Source: an uncultured Intestinimonas sp.
GTDB taxonomy: Bacteria; Bacillota; Clostridia; Oscillospirales; Oscillospiraceae
Length of the DNA stretch: 34,561 nt
NCBI RefSeq assembly: GCF_944387725.1
Contig: NZ_CALXGA010000016.1
Span: 1-34,561, forward strand
Direction: 5' to 3'
Made by a program: the position numbers and the translations under genes
Part shown: positions 1 through 7,813 of the stretch, in pieces
How positions within the stretch are numbered: position 1 is the first letter of the stretch
How the letters are laid out: each line of letters opens with the position of its first letter
Notes under the pieces: generated by a model
Told to the model about the DNA's origin: nothing
Seen by the model: only the letters and a program-made list of their open reading frames with translations
Databases searched by the model: none

Positions 1-51
1 ATTTTTCGGTATTAAGCGGTAAAAACCGCTTGATATAGGGCAAAAAACTGA

Positions 52-113
52 ATATCCACATGTGGAAAGTTTTCACGGATGGAAAAGAAAGAAATGCCAC
101 AAAAATATCCACA
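52..113. other. DnaA-box-like nonamers
   Basis: Two copies of ATATCCACA (52-60 and 105-113) and an abutting inverted CTTTCCACA (61-69 on the minus strand) resemble the DnaA box TTATCCACA with one or two mismatches. They lie in the AT-rich stretch downstream of the rubrerythrin terminator. They could be chance, a DnaA-controlled promoter of a gene left of the window, or an origin-proximal cluster. No gene is visible in bases 1-193. Confidence 0.25.
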
Positions 114-130
114 ATGGAGCGGCGGAAACG

Positions 131-166
131 CAAAAAGAGAGGGAACAGGTCTCCCCATTCCCTCTC
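131..166 (-). terminator. Rho-independent terminator of the rubrerythrin gene
   Basis: On the minus strand a perfect 9-bp stem GAGAGGGAA/TTCCCTCTC (137-145 with 158-166, 12-nt loop) is followed by five T. It lies 27 bases after the rubrerythrin stop codon. Confidence 0.85.
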
Positions 167-193
167 AAAAAGTGCTTATTTACTGGCTTTTTC

Positions 194-736
194 TTAGCCA
201 AAGTAGCGCTTCAGCAGGCCCTCGAAAGCCTTGCCATGGCGGGCCTCGTCGCGGGCCATCTCGTGGACGGTGTCGTGAATGGCGTCCAGGTTGAGCTCCT
301 TGGCCTTCTTGGCCAGCTCGAATTTGCCGGCGGTAGCGCCGTTCTCGGCGTCCACGCGCATCTCCAGGTTCTTCTTGGTGGAGTCGGTCACCAGCTCGCC
401 CAGCAGCTCGGCGAACTTGGCGGCGTGCTCGGCCTCCTCATAGGCGGCCTTCTCCCAGTACAGGCCGATCTCAGGATAGCCCTCGCGGTGGGCCACACGG
501 GCCATGGCCAGGTACATGCCCACCTCGGAGCACTCGCCCTCGAAGTTCATGCGCAGACCGTCCAGGATCTCCTGAGGAGCGCCCTTGGCCACGCCCACCA
601 CATGCTCAGCGGCCCAGGTCTTGTCGCCGGACTGCTCCTTGAATTTGGCGGCGGGAGCGCCGCACTGGGGGCACTTCTCGGGCGCGGCCTCGCCCTCGTA
701 CACATAGCCGCAGACGGTGCAGACAAACTTTTTCAT
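194..736 (-). CDS. rbr: Rubrerythrin with N-terminal rubredoxin domain (reverse rubrerythrin)
   Basis: Cytoplasmic non-haem iron peroxidase that reduces hydrogen peroxide to water for oxidative-stress defence in anaerobes. The 180-residue protein begins with a rubredoxin-like iron knuckle (Cys6, Cys9, Cys22, Cys25). A ferritin-like four-helix domain follows with the helix motifs EEAEH and DEARH that supply di-iron ligands. The rubredoxin-first order is that of the clostridial reverse rubrerythrins. The ATG at 736 was chosen because TGGAGGAGAT lies just upstream at 741-750; a longer in-frame reading to 802 would place the start inside the promoter region. The gene is monocistronic with its own promoter, a palindrome in the leader and a strong terminator. 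The family call is secure; the electron donor cannot be told from sequence. Confidence 0.95.
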   Translation of the reverse strand: MKKFVCTVCGYVYEGEAAPEKCPQCGAPAAKFKEQSGDKTWAAEHVVGVAKGAPQEILDGLRMNFEGECSEVGMYLAMARVAHREGYPEIGLYWEKAAYEEAEHAAKFAELLGELVTDSTKKNLEMRVDAENGATAGKFELAKKAKELNLDAIHDTVHEMARDEARHGKAFEGLLKRYFG

Positions 737-790
737 GTAAATCTCCTCCAAATCATATTGTTTTGGAATTTCTATCCTTTTAATAATAGG

Positions 791-804
791 AATTGTTATC
801 AATT
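791..804. promoter_or_regulatory. Palindromic operator candidate in the rubrerythrin leader
   Basis: AATTGTTATCAATT is a 5+4+5 perfect inverted repeat at about +7 to +20 of the predicted transcript. A wider imperfect dyad, TTGATAACA-5-TATTATTAA on the minus strand, overlaps it and resembles Fur/PerR-type AT-rich boxes. Binding by a peroxide-sensing PerR-like repressor is inference. Confidence 0.4.
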
Positions 805-817
805 CTTGACTGTCCTA

Positions 818-846
818 ACTATAACACTTCTATCCCTATTTGTAAA
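818..846 (-). promoter_or_regulatory. Sigma-A promoter of the rubrerythrin gene
   Basis: On the minus strand TTTACA (841-846), a 17-bp spacer and TATAGT (818-823) predict a start near 811 and a leader of about 75 nt. Confidence 0.7.
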
Positions 847-897
847 GGGGATTTTAGAAATTTCTCCGGGGAAATCTACCCAATTCTCGGGGGGAGA

Positions 898-1419
898 TTA
901 CACGGAGGCTTGGGCAAATTGGCAGAGCTTTTTTCCCTCGTCGGGGCGGATTTTGATGGAGCGGACCTGGTTGCCGGCGGGGACGCACAGCCGCAGGCCG
1001 GCCATCTCCGGGGCGCGCTCCAGGTCCCCCACCACGAAGAGGAGGACCTGTTTCCCCCGGAAGCGCAGGGAGGCCAGGTAGTCCTTCAGGGGCCGGCCCA
1101 CGGACCCCAGGTAGGCGCTGCCGCCGAAGACCAGCAGGTCGTACTCGGCGGGGTCGTAGGTCAGCACCGGGGAGGGGACGTTCAGGGTGACGGTGTGGCC
1201 GGCCCTGGCCAGGGTCCGGGCCAGCTCCCAGGCGATGGCGTTGACCCGCCCCCGGTTGGAGGGCTGGTAGATCAGCAGGGTCTTGCGGAAGCCGAAGCCC
1301 ACCCGCCGCTCCTCCGGGCGGCGGACCAGGTCCCGGCGGCGGACGGTCCAGGACAGGCCGGCCGCCAGGGCGGCCGCCCCGGCGGCCAGGAGCAGCAGCG
1401 CGAGCAGCCAGGGACGCAT
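898..1419 (-). CDS. Membrane-anchored flavodoxin-like protein
   Basis: 173-residue protein with one N-terminal transmembrane helix (residues 4-21, rich in Leu and Ala) and then a flavodoxin-like alpha/beta fold. The fold shows a hydrophobic first strand (TLLIYQPSNRGR), a helix, a YDLLVFGGSAYLGSV strand-loop resembling the second flavin loop, and GKQVLLFVVG. The usual phosphate-binding S/T-x-T-G-x-T loop is replaced by QPSNRGR, so FMN binding is plausible but not certain. The start follows AAAGGAGG. It lies 74 bp behind the GT2 gene on the same strand and may be co-transcribed with the galactofuranose genes. Substrate and partner are unknown; a protoporphyrinogen-oxidase-like or other membrane redox role would be a guess. 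Confidence 0.7.
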   Translation of the reverse strand: MRPWLLALLLLAAGAAALAAGLSWTVRRRDLVRRPEERRVGFGFRKTLLIYQPSNRGRVNAIAWELARTLARAGHTVTLNVPSPVLTYDPAEYDLLVFGGSAYLGSVGRPLKDYLASLRFRGKQVLLFVVGDLERAPEMAGLRLCVPAGNQVRSIKIRPDEGKKLCQFAQASV

Positions 1420-1493
1420 ATGGGACGGCCTCCTTTCTCCAGTATTTGGGAAGACGGGCGGTCCGCGCCGGACTGCGGGCCTCTTCCGCCGGT

Positions 1494-2516
1494 TCAGTTG
1501 AATTTGTAAATGCGCCGGGCCAGCCGGTAGAGCTTCACGGACAGCTTGCGCCCCTGGTAGCCGGGGATGTTCCCCACGGCGGAGATGGCGCGGTACTTCA
1601 TCCGGTGGTAGAGGGACTTGTCCACCGTACGCAGGTACTCCCACAGCTCGGTTTTCTTCCCCAGGGCCTCCGGGGTGCCGTCAATGATGAGGAAGATGGA
1701 GGAGATGGTCATCATCATGGCCAGATAGTTGAACATGTACCGGCTCAGGCGGCGGTGGCGGGCGGCCACCTTCCGCAGGTCGTGGGCCTGGATCATCAGC
1801 TTGGTCACCCGGACCTGCTGGTCCACCCGCTTCACCATCACCTGTTCGTTGACGCTCTGGCCGGCCCGGCCGATGAAGTAGCGGTAGAAGTCCAGGTTCA
1901 TGTAGTAGAGGGTCTCCACAAAGGGGAGGGGCTGGTAGACGAAGATGTTGTCCACATAGAAGGTGTGCTTGGGCAGCTCCAGGCCGCAGTCCCGGAGGAG
2001 CTGGGTGCGGTAGAAGACCGAGTGCATCAACAGGTATTGGGAGGCCCGGAACCGGCCGATTTCCTCCCAGGTGAAGACCCGGCCCCGGGGAAAGACGTTG
2101 GTGTATTTCATCACCTTTCGGGTGTTGTCCTCCATGTGCTCGTAGACGTAGTTGCACACCAGCAGGTCCACGGGCTTTTCCATCTGGGCGAAGGCCCGGA
2201 GCTGCTCGAGTATCTTGTGGAGGGCGTCCACGTCGGCCCAGTCGTCGGAGTCCACCACCTTGTAGTAGAGCCCCCGGGCCCGGCGGAGGCCCTGGTTGAC
2301 CCCCTCGCCGTGGCCGCCGTTCTCCTGGTGGACCACCCGGACGATGTCGGGGTACTCCCGGGCGTAGCGGTCGGCGATGGCTCCGGTGGCGTCCTGGGAG
2401 CCGTCGTCGATGAGGATGATCTCCACGTCCTCCCCGCCCTCCAGCAGGGTCTGGACGCAGTGGTCCATGTAGGCTTCGGAATTGTAGCAGGGGACGGCGA
2501 ATGTCAGCAGCTTCAC
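1494..2516 (-). CDS. Family 2 glycosyltransferase
   Basis: Cytoplasmic GT-A fold transferase that moves a sugar from a nucleotide donor to a cell-surface glycan acceptor. The N-terminus FAVPCYNSE is typical of GT2. DDGS (about residues 37-40) binds the nucleotide, and DSDD (about 89-92) is the metal-binding DxD-type motif. The C-terminal half is basic with no clear transmembrane segment. The 340-residue frame starts at a GTG that overlaps the stop of the upstream mutase gene as GTGA, with AAGGAGG inside the end of that gene. This is tight translational coupling. Next to UDP-galactopyranose mutase the simplest inference is a galactofuranosyltransferase, but acceptor and donor cannot be read from sequence. 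Confidence 0.88.
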   Translation of the reverse strand: MKLLTFAVPCYNSEAYMDHCVQTLLEGGEDVEIILIDDGSQDATGAIADRYAREYPDIVRVVHQENGGHGEGVNQGLRRARGLYYKVVDSDDWADVDALHKILEQLRAFAQMEKPVDLLVCNYVYEHMEDNTRKVMKYTNVFPRGRVFTWEEIGRFRASQYLLMHSVFYRTQLLRDCGLELPKHTFYVDNIFVYQPLPFVETLYYMNLDFYRYFIGRAGQSVNEQVMVKRVDQQVRVTKLMIQAHDLRKVAARHRRLSRYMFNYLAMMMTISSIFLIIDGTPEALGKKTELWEYLRTVDKSLYHRMKYRAISAVGNIPGYQGRKLSVKLYRLARRIYKFN

Positions 2517-3736
2517 GGGTTTCCCTCCTTGTCGCCCAGGAGCCCGTCGCACAGCTCCAGGGCCCGGAGGACGATGGCGTCCATATTGTAGTACTTGTAC
2601 TCCGCCAGCCGGCCCAGCAGGTGCAGGTTGGGGAACCGGGCCGCCCGGGCCCGGTACCGGTCGTAGCGGGCGTTGTTCTCCGGGTTGATAATGGCGTAGT
2701 AGGGGATCTCCCCCGCCGCCCCGGTGTAGGGTCTGGAGTACTCCTTCATGATGGCGGTGACCGGGTCCCGGAGCCGCTGGCCGGTGAGGTGCTTGAACTC
2801 GGTGATCCGGGTGAAGTCCTGGTCCACCGTGTAGTTCACCGTGCCGTGGGTCTGGTAGAACTGCCGGTCATGGGTCTCCAGCCGGAAGTCCAGCGTCCGG
2901 TAGGGCAGCCGGCCCTCCTGGAAGGCGAAGAGCTCGTCGGCCTGGCCGGTGAAGATCACCGGCCCGGAGAAGGGGAGGCCGTCCAGCCGGATCTGCCCCT
3001 CCGAGAAGGACGCCCGGTCCCGGGCGTCCACCCCCAGCGCCACGGTGATGTTGGGGTGGTCCAGCATCCGCCGGAACAGGGAGGTGTAGCCTTCCAGGGG
3101 CATTCCCTGCCAGGGATCCTGGAAGTAGCGGTCGTCCCGGGTGAGACGCACCGGCACTCGGGCGGTGGTGGCCGGGTCGATCTCCTCCGGGGTCTGGTCC
3201 CACTGCTTCCTGGTATAGTGGACAAAGACGTGTTCGTATACATACTCTGCAATGGCGGCGACCTCCGGGTCAGGATTCCGGCGCAGCTCCAGGATGGTCA
3301 CCTGACTCTGGGCGGGATAGGCGTCCAGGAGCTTCTCCCCCAGCCGCCCCCCATCGGCCTTGCCGAAGGCCGCCTCCAGGGAATCCAGGTTGAAGGGCAC
3401 CGGGAAGCAGAGGCGGCCCTGGGTTCGCTTGTGGGCCGGGACCACCTCCGGGTTGTCCCGGGGCAGGCTGGCGATGACCCGGTGCTGATAGCGCCGCCAC
3501 TGGGTAAAGCGGGAGAGGTAGTCAAAAACCCGCTTGCTGGCAGTATGGAAGATATGGGGGCCGTATTTATGGATCAGGATGCCGTGTCCATCGGGATAGT
3601 CGTAGGCGTTGCCGCCGATGTGGTCCCGGCGCTCCAGCACCAGGACCCGGCGGCTGCCCCGCTCGGCCAGCTCCCGGGCGGCCACGCTGCCGGCGTAGCC
3701 GGCGCCGATGACCAGACAGTCAAATGGTTGCTCCAT
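2513..3736 (-). CDS. glf: UDP-galactopyranose mutase
   Basis: FAD enzyme that interconverts UDP-galactopyranose and UDP-galactofuranose, the donor for surface galactofuranose. The 407-residue length matches the family. Residues 8-16 carry the dinucleotide loop with G11-A-G13-Y-A-G16, followed by ERRDHIGGNAYD. Further family motifs are the KYGPHIFHT segment, VHYTRKQW, the GTVNYT/EFKHL region and the terminal EYKYYNMD segment that closes over the flavin. It is first in a two-gene or longer operon with the GT2 gene, which overlaps it by four bases. A weak AAAGGCGGGAA precedes the ATG. The presence of this gene implies galactofuranose in a capsule, teichoic acid or glycolipid. Confidence 0.96.
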   Translation of the reverse strand: MEQPFDCLVIGAGYAGSVAARELAERGSRRVLVLERRDHIGGNAYDYPDGHGILIHKYGPHIFHTASKRVFDYLSRFTQWRRYQHRVIASLPRDNPEVVPAHKRTQGRLCFPVPFNLDSLEAAFGKADGGRLGEKLLDAYPAQSQVTILELRRNPDPEVAAIAEYVYEHVFVHYTRKQWDQTPEEIDPATTARVPVRLTRDDRYFQDPWQGMPLEGYTSLFRRMLDHPNITVALGVDARDRASFSEGQIRLDGLPFSGPVIFTGQADELFAFQEGRLPYRTLDFRLETHDRQFYQTHGTVNYTVDQDFTRITEFKHLTGQRLRDPVTAIMKEYSRPYTGAAGEIPYYAIINPENNARYDRYRARAARFPNLHLLGRLAEYKYYNMDAIVLRALELCDGLLGDKEGNP

Positions 3737-3854
3737 CAGATTCCCGCCTTTTTCCGGTTGATTTTTCTCTGTCCCCTATAGTTTACCACGGTTCGGGAAA
3801 AAAGGAAAAGAAAATTGTCTTAAACTTTCCTTAAAGAACGGGGAAAAATTCCCT

Positions 3855-4394
3855 TTACCGTCCGGCGGCAAAGGTCTCGCCGTAGTGCTCCATGGCCTTC
3901 TGAATCACCGCCACGGCGGCGGCCCGGTCGCTGACGTCTCCGGCCACGGCCTCCTTGCCCTCCAGGGCCTTGTAGACTGAGAAGAAATGGGCCATCTCGT
4001 CGAAGATGTGGCCGGGCAGCTCCCAGATATCCTGATAGGTGTTGTAGGTGGGGTCGGCGAAGGGAATGGCGATGATCTTCTCGTCGTTCCGGCCCCCGTC
4101 CAGCATAGCGATATAGCCGATGGGGTAGGTCCGCACCAGGGTCAGGGGGTCCATGGCCTCCGAGCAGAGGACCAGCACATCCAGGGGGTCCCCGTCGTCG
4201 CCGTAGGTCCGGGGGATGAAGCCGTAGTTGGCGGGGTAGTGGGTGGAGGTGTGGAGGACCCGGTCCAGGATGATGAGGCCGGTCTCCTTGTCCAGTTCGT
4301 ACTTTTTCTTGCTGCCCTTGGGGATCTCGATGACGGAGAGAAAGTCCTGGGGCTGAATCCGATCGGGGCGGACGTCGTGCCAGATGTTGGACAT
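3855..4394 (-). CDS. ppa: Inorganic pyrophosphatase (family I)
   Basis: Soluble Mg-dependent enzyme that hydrolyses pyrophosphate to phosphate and pulls biosynthetic reactions forward. The 179-residue protein has the family I signature DGDPLDVLV (67-75) with the catalytic aspartates, and EIPKGSKKKYE (from 23) that supplies phosphate-binding lysines and the tyrosine. AAAAGGAGC precedes the ATG. It has its own consensus promoter. Many Firmicutes use the unrelated family II enzyme, so a family I enzyme here is worth noting but not unusual for Clostridia. A weak hairpin follows the stop codon near 3830-3850. Confidence 0.96.
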   Translation of the reverse strand: MSNIWHDVRPDRIQPQDFLSVIEIPKGSKKKYELDKETGLIILDRVLHTSTHYPANYGFIPRTYGDDGDPLDVLVLCSEAMDPLTLVRTYPIGYIAMLDGGRNDEKIIAIPFADPTYNTYQDIWELPGHIFDEMAHFFSVYKALEGKEAVAGDVSDRAAAVAVIQKAMEHYGETFAAGR

Positions 4395-4420
4395 GGGGAT
4401 GCTCCTTTTCTTTTTTCAAA

Positions 4421-4437
4421 CTGCCGCGCTGCGGCAG
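4421..4437 (-). other. Hairpin at the 5' end of the ppa transcript
   Basis: CTGCCGC-GCT-GCGGCAG is a perfect 7-bp stem with a 3-nt loop. It begins within a base or two of the predicted ppa start site (about 4436). It is followed by TTTGAAAA rather than a T-run, so it looks like a 5'-stabilising stem more than a terminator. Function is inferred. Confidence 0.5.
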
Positions 4438-4442
4438 ACATC

Positions 4443-4471
4443 ATTATAGCCTGTTTGCCGGGGAATTACAA
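4443..4471 (-). promoter_or_regulatory. Sigma-A promoter of ppa
   Basis: Minus strand: TTGTAA (4466-4471), 17-bp spacer, perfect TATAAT (4443-4448). Confidence 0.75.
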
Positions 4472-4574
4472 CCGCTTTCCCTGGCGGAGGGCTGTTTGGC
4501 CGGATTCCATCCGGTTCGGGGGGCGGCGCCCTGCCGGGGGGACGCCTGCCCGGCGGGCGGGGCGGGTTTGGGCA

Positions 4575-4606
4575 GAAAAGCGGCCAGCAGCCGGGGCTGC
4601 TGGCCG
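4575..4606 (-). terminator. Terminator of the RNase J gene
   Basis: A perfect 12-bp inverted repeat CGGCCAGCAGCC/GGCTGCTGGCCG (4581-4592 with 4595-4606) is followed on the minus strand by CTTTTCTG. It lies about 50 bases after the RNase J stop. The rest of 4475-4656 is GC-rich with no convincing gene. Confidence 0.75.
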
Positions 4607-4656
4607 GGATGCCGCAGGCATGCCCCGCCCTCCCGCACGGGAGGCGGTTCTGCTGC

Positions 4657-6315
4657 TCAGACCTCCATGATGACAGGCAGGATCATGGGGTTGCGCTTGG
4701 TCTTTTTGTAGAGGAAGCCGGACAGGTCCCCCTTGATCTCGGCCTTGATGGCGGTCCAGTCGGTGGTGTGGCTGCGCTCACAGCGCTCCAGGGCCTCGGC
4801 GGCCACCCGGCGGAGGTCCTCCATGAGCCCCTCGGACTCCTTGACGTAGACAAAGCCCCGGGTGATGATGTCGGGGCCGGAGACCACCGCGCCGTTCTCC
4901 CCGGACATGGAGGTGACCACCACGATCATGCCGTCCTCGGCCAGGTGCTTGCGGTCCCGGAGGACCACGCTGCCCACATCCCCTACGCCGTAGCCGTCCA
5001 CGAAGACCCTGCCGGCGGGGACGGTGCCGTTGAGCTTGGCCGAGCGCTGGGTGAGCTCGATGACCTTGCCGATGTCGCTGATGACAATGTTCCGGGGGTC
5101 CATGCCCATCTCCTGGGCCAGCTTGGCGTGGGTCTTCAGGTGGCGCTGCTCCCCGTGGACAGGGATAAAGAACCTGGGCCGCACCAGGGCGTGGATGATC
5201 TTCAGCTCATCGGCGCAGGCATGGCCGGAGACGTGGAGCTCCCCGGCCCGCTCGTTGACCACCTCGGCCCCCTTCCGGTAGAGCTCGTTGATGACGTTGC
5301 CGATGGAGTGCTCGTTGCCTGGAATGGTGGAGGCCGAGAGGATCACCCGGTCCCCGGCCTGGATGTCCACCTGCCGGTGGGTGGAGAAGGCCATCCGGGT
5401 CAGGGCCGACATGGTCTCCCCCTGGCTGCCGGTGGTGATGATGCAGATTTTGTCCTTGGGCAGGCCCTTGATGTGGTTGACGTCCACCAGGGTTCCCTCC
5501 GGGATGCGCATGTAGCCCAGCTCGGTGGACACCCGCATGGCGTTTTCCATGCTCCGGCCGGTGACGGCCACCTTCCGGCCGTATTTGGCCGCCACGCTGA
5601 TGATCTGCTGGATGCGGTCCACGTTGGAGGCGAAGGTGGTGACAATGATCCGCTGGTCGCAGCCCCGGAACAGGGCGTCGAAGGAGGCCCCCACGCACCG
5701 CTCGCTCTTGGTGTAGCCAGGACGCTCCACGTTGGTGGAGTCGCACAGCAGGGCCAGCACCCCCTTCTTCCCCAGTTCCCCCAGCCGGGCCAGGTCGATC
5801 ATGCCCCCCTGAATGGGGGTGGAGTCGATCTTGAAGTCGCCGGTGTGGACCACGGTGCCCACAGGGGTCTTGATGGCGAAGGCCACGGCGTCGGCGATGG
5901 AGTGGTTGACGTGGATGAACTCCACGCTGAACCGCCCCGCCTTCACCACCTCCCCGGGCTCGCAGGTGAAGAGCTTGCACTTGTCCAGCAGCCGGTGCTC
6001 CTCCAGCTTGAGCTTCACCAGGCCCATGGTCATGCGGGTGGCGTAGATGGGGGCGTTGACGCTGCGGAGCAGGTAGGGGATGGAGCCGATATGGTCCTCG
6101 TGGCCGTGGGTGAGGAAGATGCCCCGGATCTTGTCCTGGTTCTTGATGAGATAGGTAAAGTCCGGGATGACCACGTCGATGCCGTACATGTCGTCGTCCG
6201 GGAAGCCCATGCCCACGTCCACCACGATGAGGTCCCCGCCGTACTCATAGACGGTGAGGTTCTTCCCAATCTCGTTGAGGCCGCCCAGGGAGATGATCTT
6301 CAGTTTTTCTGCCAT
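4657..6315 (-). CDS. rnj: Ribonuclease J
   Basis: Metallo-beta-lactamase/beta-CASP ribonuclease with 5'-3' exonuclease and endonuclease activity, central to mRNA turnover and rRNA maturation in Firmicutes. The 552-residue length is typical. The zinc motif THGHEDH spans residues 69-75, further metal ligands sit in HVNHS and HTGDFK, and the beta-CASP part carries the GSQGE segment and a late HVSGHA motif. The C-terminal domain is complete. An AGGAGTG lies about 15 nt before the ATG, which is a long spacing. Only one rnj copy is seen in this window. A structured RNA lies upstream on the same strand. The gene ends in a strong terminator. Confidence 0.97.
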   Translation of the reverse strand: MAEKLKIISLGGLNEIGKNLTVYEYGGDLIVVDVGMGFPDDDMYGIDVVIPDFTYLIKNQDKIRGIFLTHGHEDHIGSIPYLLRSVNAPIYATRMTMGLVKLKLEEHRLLDKCKLFTCEPGEVVKAGRFSVEFIHVNHSIADAVAFAIKTPVGTVVHTGDFKIDSTPIQGGMIDLARLGELGKKGVLALLCDSTNVERPGYTKSERCVGASFDALFRGCDQRIIVTTFASNVDRIQQIISVAAKYGRKVAVTGRSMENAMRVSTELGYMRIPEGTLVDVNHIKGLPKDKICIITTGSQGETMSALTRMAFSTHRQVDIQAGDRVILSASTIPGNEHSIGNVINELYRKGAEVVNERAGELHVSGHACADELKIIHALVRPRFFIPVHGEQRHLKTHAKLAQEMGMDPRNIVISDIGKVIELTQRSAKLNGTVPAGRVFVDGYGVGDVGSVVLRDRKHLAEDGMIVVVTSMSGENGAVVSGPDIITRGFVYVKESEGLMEDLRRVAAEALERCERSHTTDWTAIKAEIKGDLSGFLYKKTKRNPMILPVIMEV

Positions 6316-6489
6316 AAAAGTATTGGTTCACTCCTTTAAAATATCCAAATTATGGAAGTTTCTGGACGTGGAGACACACCGGAAGAAAGCCAGGGACGTG
6401 GACCCCTCGTTCCGGCCCTGCCTCGCCGGAAAAAGGAGCCCAGTCCCCCGACCACGCGGTCCCCAGGTCCTGTTTTGCCTTATATATTA

Positions 6490-6680
6490 GCGCTCCATCC
6501 GGTCAGAAGCCCGCATTCGCTCCTGGGCAGGCTGGGCGCCTGCGTGCGTTGTCGTCCTGGATGGGCGGCAAGCCCATCTGCGGTCTCCGCCTTCTCAGGA
6601 GCCCATCCTGCTCCAGGCCCAAATTGTGGGTTCCAACCGGATGGAGCACAGTGCCGAAGCACATAAAGCCGTCATAAGCT
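6490..6680 (-). ncRNA. Long structured RNA, 6S-like candidate
   Basis: The roughly 160-nt segment 6490-6649 folds as one long rod. The closing stem pairs 6490-6503 with 6636-6649 (14 bp with one G-U). It extends through 6504-6512 with 6628-6635 (one bulge). An internal bubble follows (6513-6521 against 6618-6627), then a second stem (6522-6537 with 6601-6617). The apex includes GATGGGC/GCCCATC (6560-6578). A closing stem, central bubble and apical arm in a transcript of about 190 nt is the architecture of 6S RNA, which traps RNA polymerase. A TATACT at 6687-6692 supports minus-strand transcription from about 6680. No clear terminator is seen. No conserved primary sequence was recognised, so the class is uncertain; the opposite strand would fold equally well. 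Confidence 0.45.
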
Positions 6681-6766
6681 GGAATTAGTATACCACATCC
6701 TTCTGAAAAAGTATACAGAGAATTTCCACAGTTGTGCCCGCCCCCTGTCGGCGGAGCTGAGCCGCC

Positions 6767-6796
6767 TTTACAAACGGGAGGGCGCTGTGGTACAAT
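6767..6796 (+). promoter_or_regulatory. Sigma-A promoter of the peptide-recycling genes
   Basis: TTTACA (6767-6772), 18-bp spacer, TACAAT (6791-6796) preceded by TGG, an extended -10. The predicted start is near 6803, just ahead of the AAGGAAG at 6811-6817. Confidence 0.7.
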
Positions 6797-6826
6797 CCGG
6801 CCGAATGGATAAGGAAGTGATGTCCC

Positions 6827-7759
6827 CTGCAGACCCCCGCCCCTCTCTGCCTGGGGGCCAGGGTGGCCCTGGTGGCCCCCGCATCCCCCGTCCCGCCGGA
6901 GCGTCTGGCTCCCGCCGTGGAGGCTGTCCGGGCCCTGGGCCTGACACCGGTGGTCTACCCCTCCTGCCGCCCGGAGCACCGCCGGGGCTGCCTGGCCGCC
7001 GCCGACCCGGTCCGGGCCGGGGACCTCCAGGCGGCCTTTGCCGACGAGACCATTGCCGGGGTGCTGTGCGTCCGGGGGGGCTACGGCTCCCACCGCCTCC
7101 TGCCCCTGCTGGACCTGGAGGCCATGGCCCGAAATCCCAAGGTCTTCGCCGGGTACAGCGACATTACCGCCCTCCACATCGCCCTGAATCAGTGGTGCGG
7201 CCTTGTCACCTGCCACACCGTCATGCCCGCCTCCGAGTACTGGGAGCCGGTGGACGGCTTTACCATGGAAGGGCTCCGCCGGGCCCTCTTCGGGGGGCTG
7301 ACCGGGGTGCTGCCCTGGCCGGAGGGCGCCGCCCCAATCCCTCTGGCTCCCGGCCGGGCGGAGGGGCGGCTGTGCGGGGGCAACCTGACGCTGGTGTGCG
7401 CCTCTCTGGGCACCCCCTGGGAAATCGACACCCGGGGAAAGCTCCTCTTCCTGGAGGACGTGGGGGAAAGGCCCCGGCGGATTGACGCCATGCTCACCCA
7501 GCTCCGCAACGCCGGAAAGCTCCGGGAGTGCGCCGGGGTGATTCTGGGGGCCTGGACCGACTGCCCCCAGGAAGAGGGGGACCTGCCTCTGGAGGAGAGC
7601 CTGCAGGAGCTCCTCCCAGCGGGAAAGCCAGTGCTCGCCGGCGTGCCCTGCGGCCATGTGCTGCCCACCCTGTCCCTGCCCCTGGGGGCTCGGGCCGTCC
7701 TGGACGCCGGCGCCGGGACCCTGGAGCTCCTGCCGCCGTCCAGGCCCCGGCAGATCTGA
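6827..7759 (+). CDS. ldcA: LD-carboxypeptidase (peptidase family S66)
   Basis: Cytoplasmic serine peptidase that removes the terminal D-alanine from recycled L-Ala-D-Glu-diaminopimelate-D-Ala tetrapeptides. Family blocks appear in order: VALVAPASPV at the N-terminus, VRGGYGS with the nucleophile-loop glycines, GYSDITALH, CGGNL, LEDVGE with the catalytic glutamate, and GVPCGH with the catalytic histidine. The frame has no ATG. It opens after a TGA at 6818, and the first usual start is GTG 6863, which would cut off family-typical residues before VALVAP. CTG 6827 sits nine bases after AAGGAAG and gives 310 residues, the normal length, so it is proposed as the start. A one-base error near ATG 6820 is the alternative. 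It is likely co-transcribed with the NlpC/P60 gene. Confidence 0.85.
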   Translation: MQTPAPLCLGARVALVAPASPVPPERLAPAVEAVRALGLTPVVYPSCRPEHRRGCLAAADPVRAGDLQAAFADETIAGVLCVRGGYGSHRLLPLLDLEAMARNPKVFAGYSDITALHIALNQWCGLVTCHTVMPASEYWEPVDGFTMEGLRRALFGGLTGVLPWPEGAAPIPLAPGRAEGRLCGGNLTLVCASLGTPWEIDTRGKLLFLEDVGERPRRIDAMLTQLRNAGKLRECAGVILGAWTDCPQEEGDLPLEESLQELLPAGKPVLAGVPCGHVLPTLSLPLGARAVLDAGAGTLELLPPSRPRQI

Positions 7760-7813
7760 CAGATTGATGACTCCAATTTGTAATTTGACAGAACGATTCT
7801 ACGAGGTGTTGCC

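Noticed and set aside
62..1081. Long plus-strand open frame across rubrerythrin and the flavodoxin-like gene
   Set aside because: It is antisense to two clear genes, has Gly/Leu/Val-rich repetitive composition and no ribosome site. GC-rich genes produce many such antisense frames here (for example 2501-3781, 4609-6339, 26888-28609, 29959-31905).
6503..7657. Minus-strand frame across the LD-carboxypeptidase gene and the structured RNA
   Set aside because: Antisense to a well-supported gene and runs through the RNA hairpin; no family signature.
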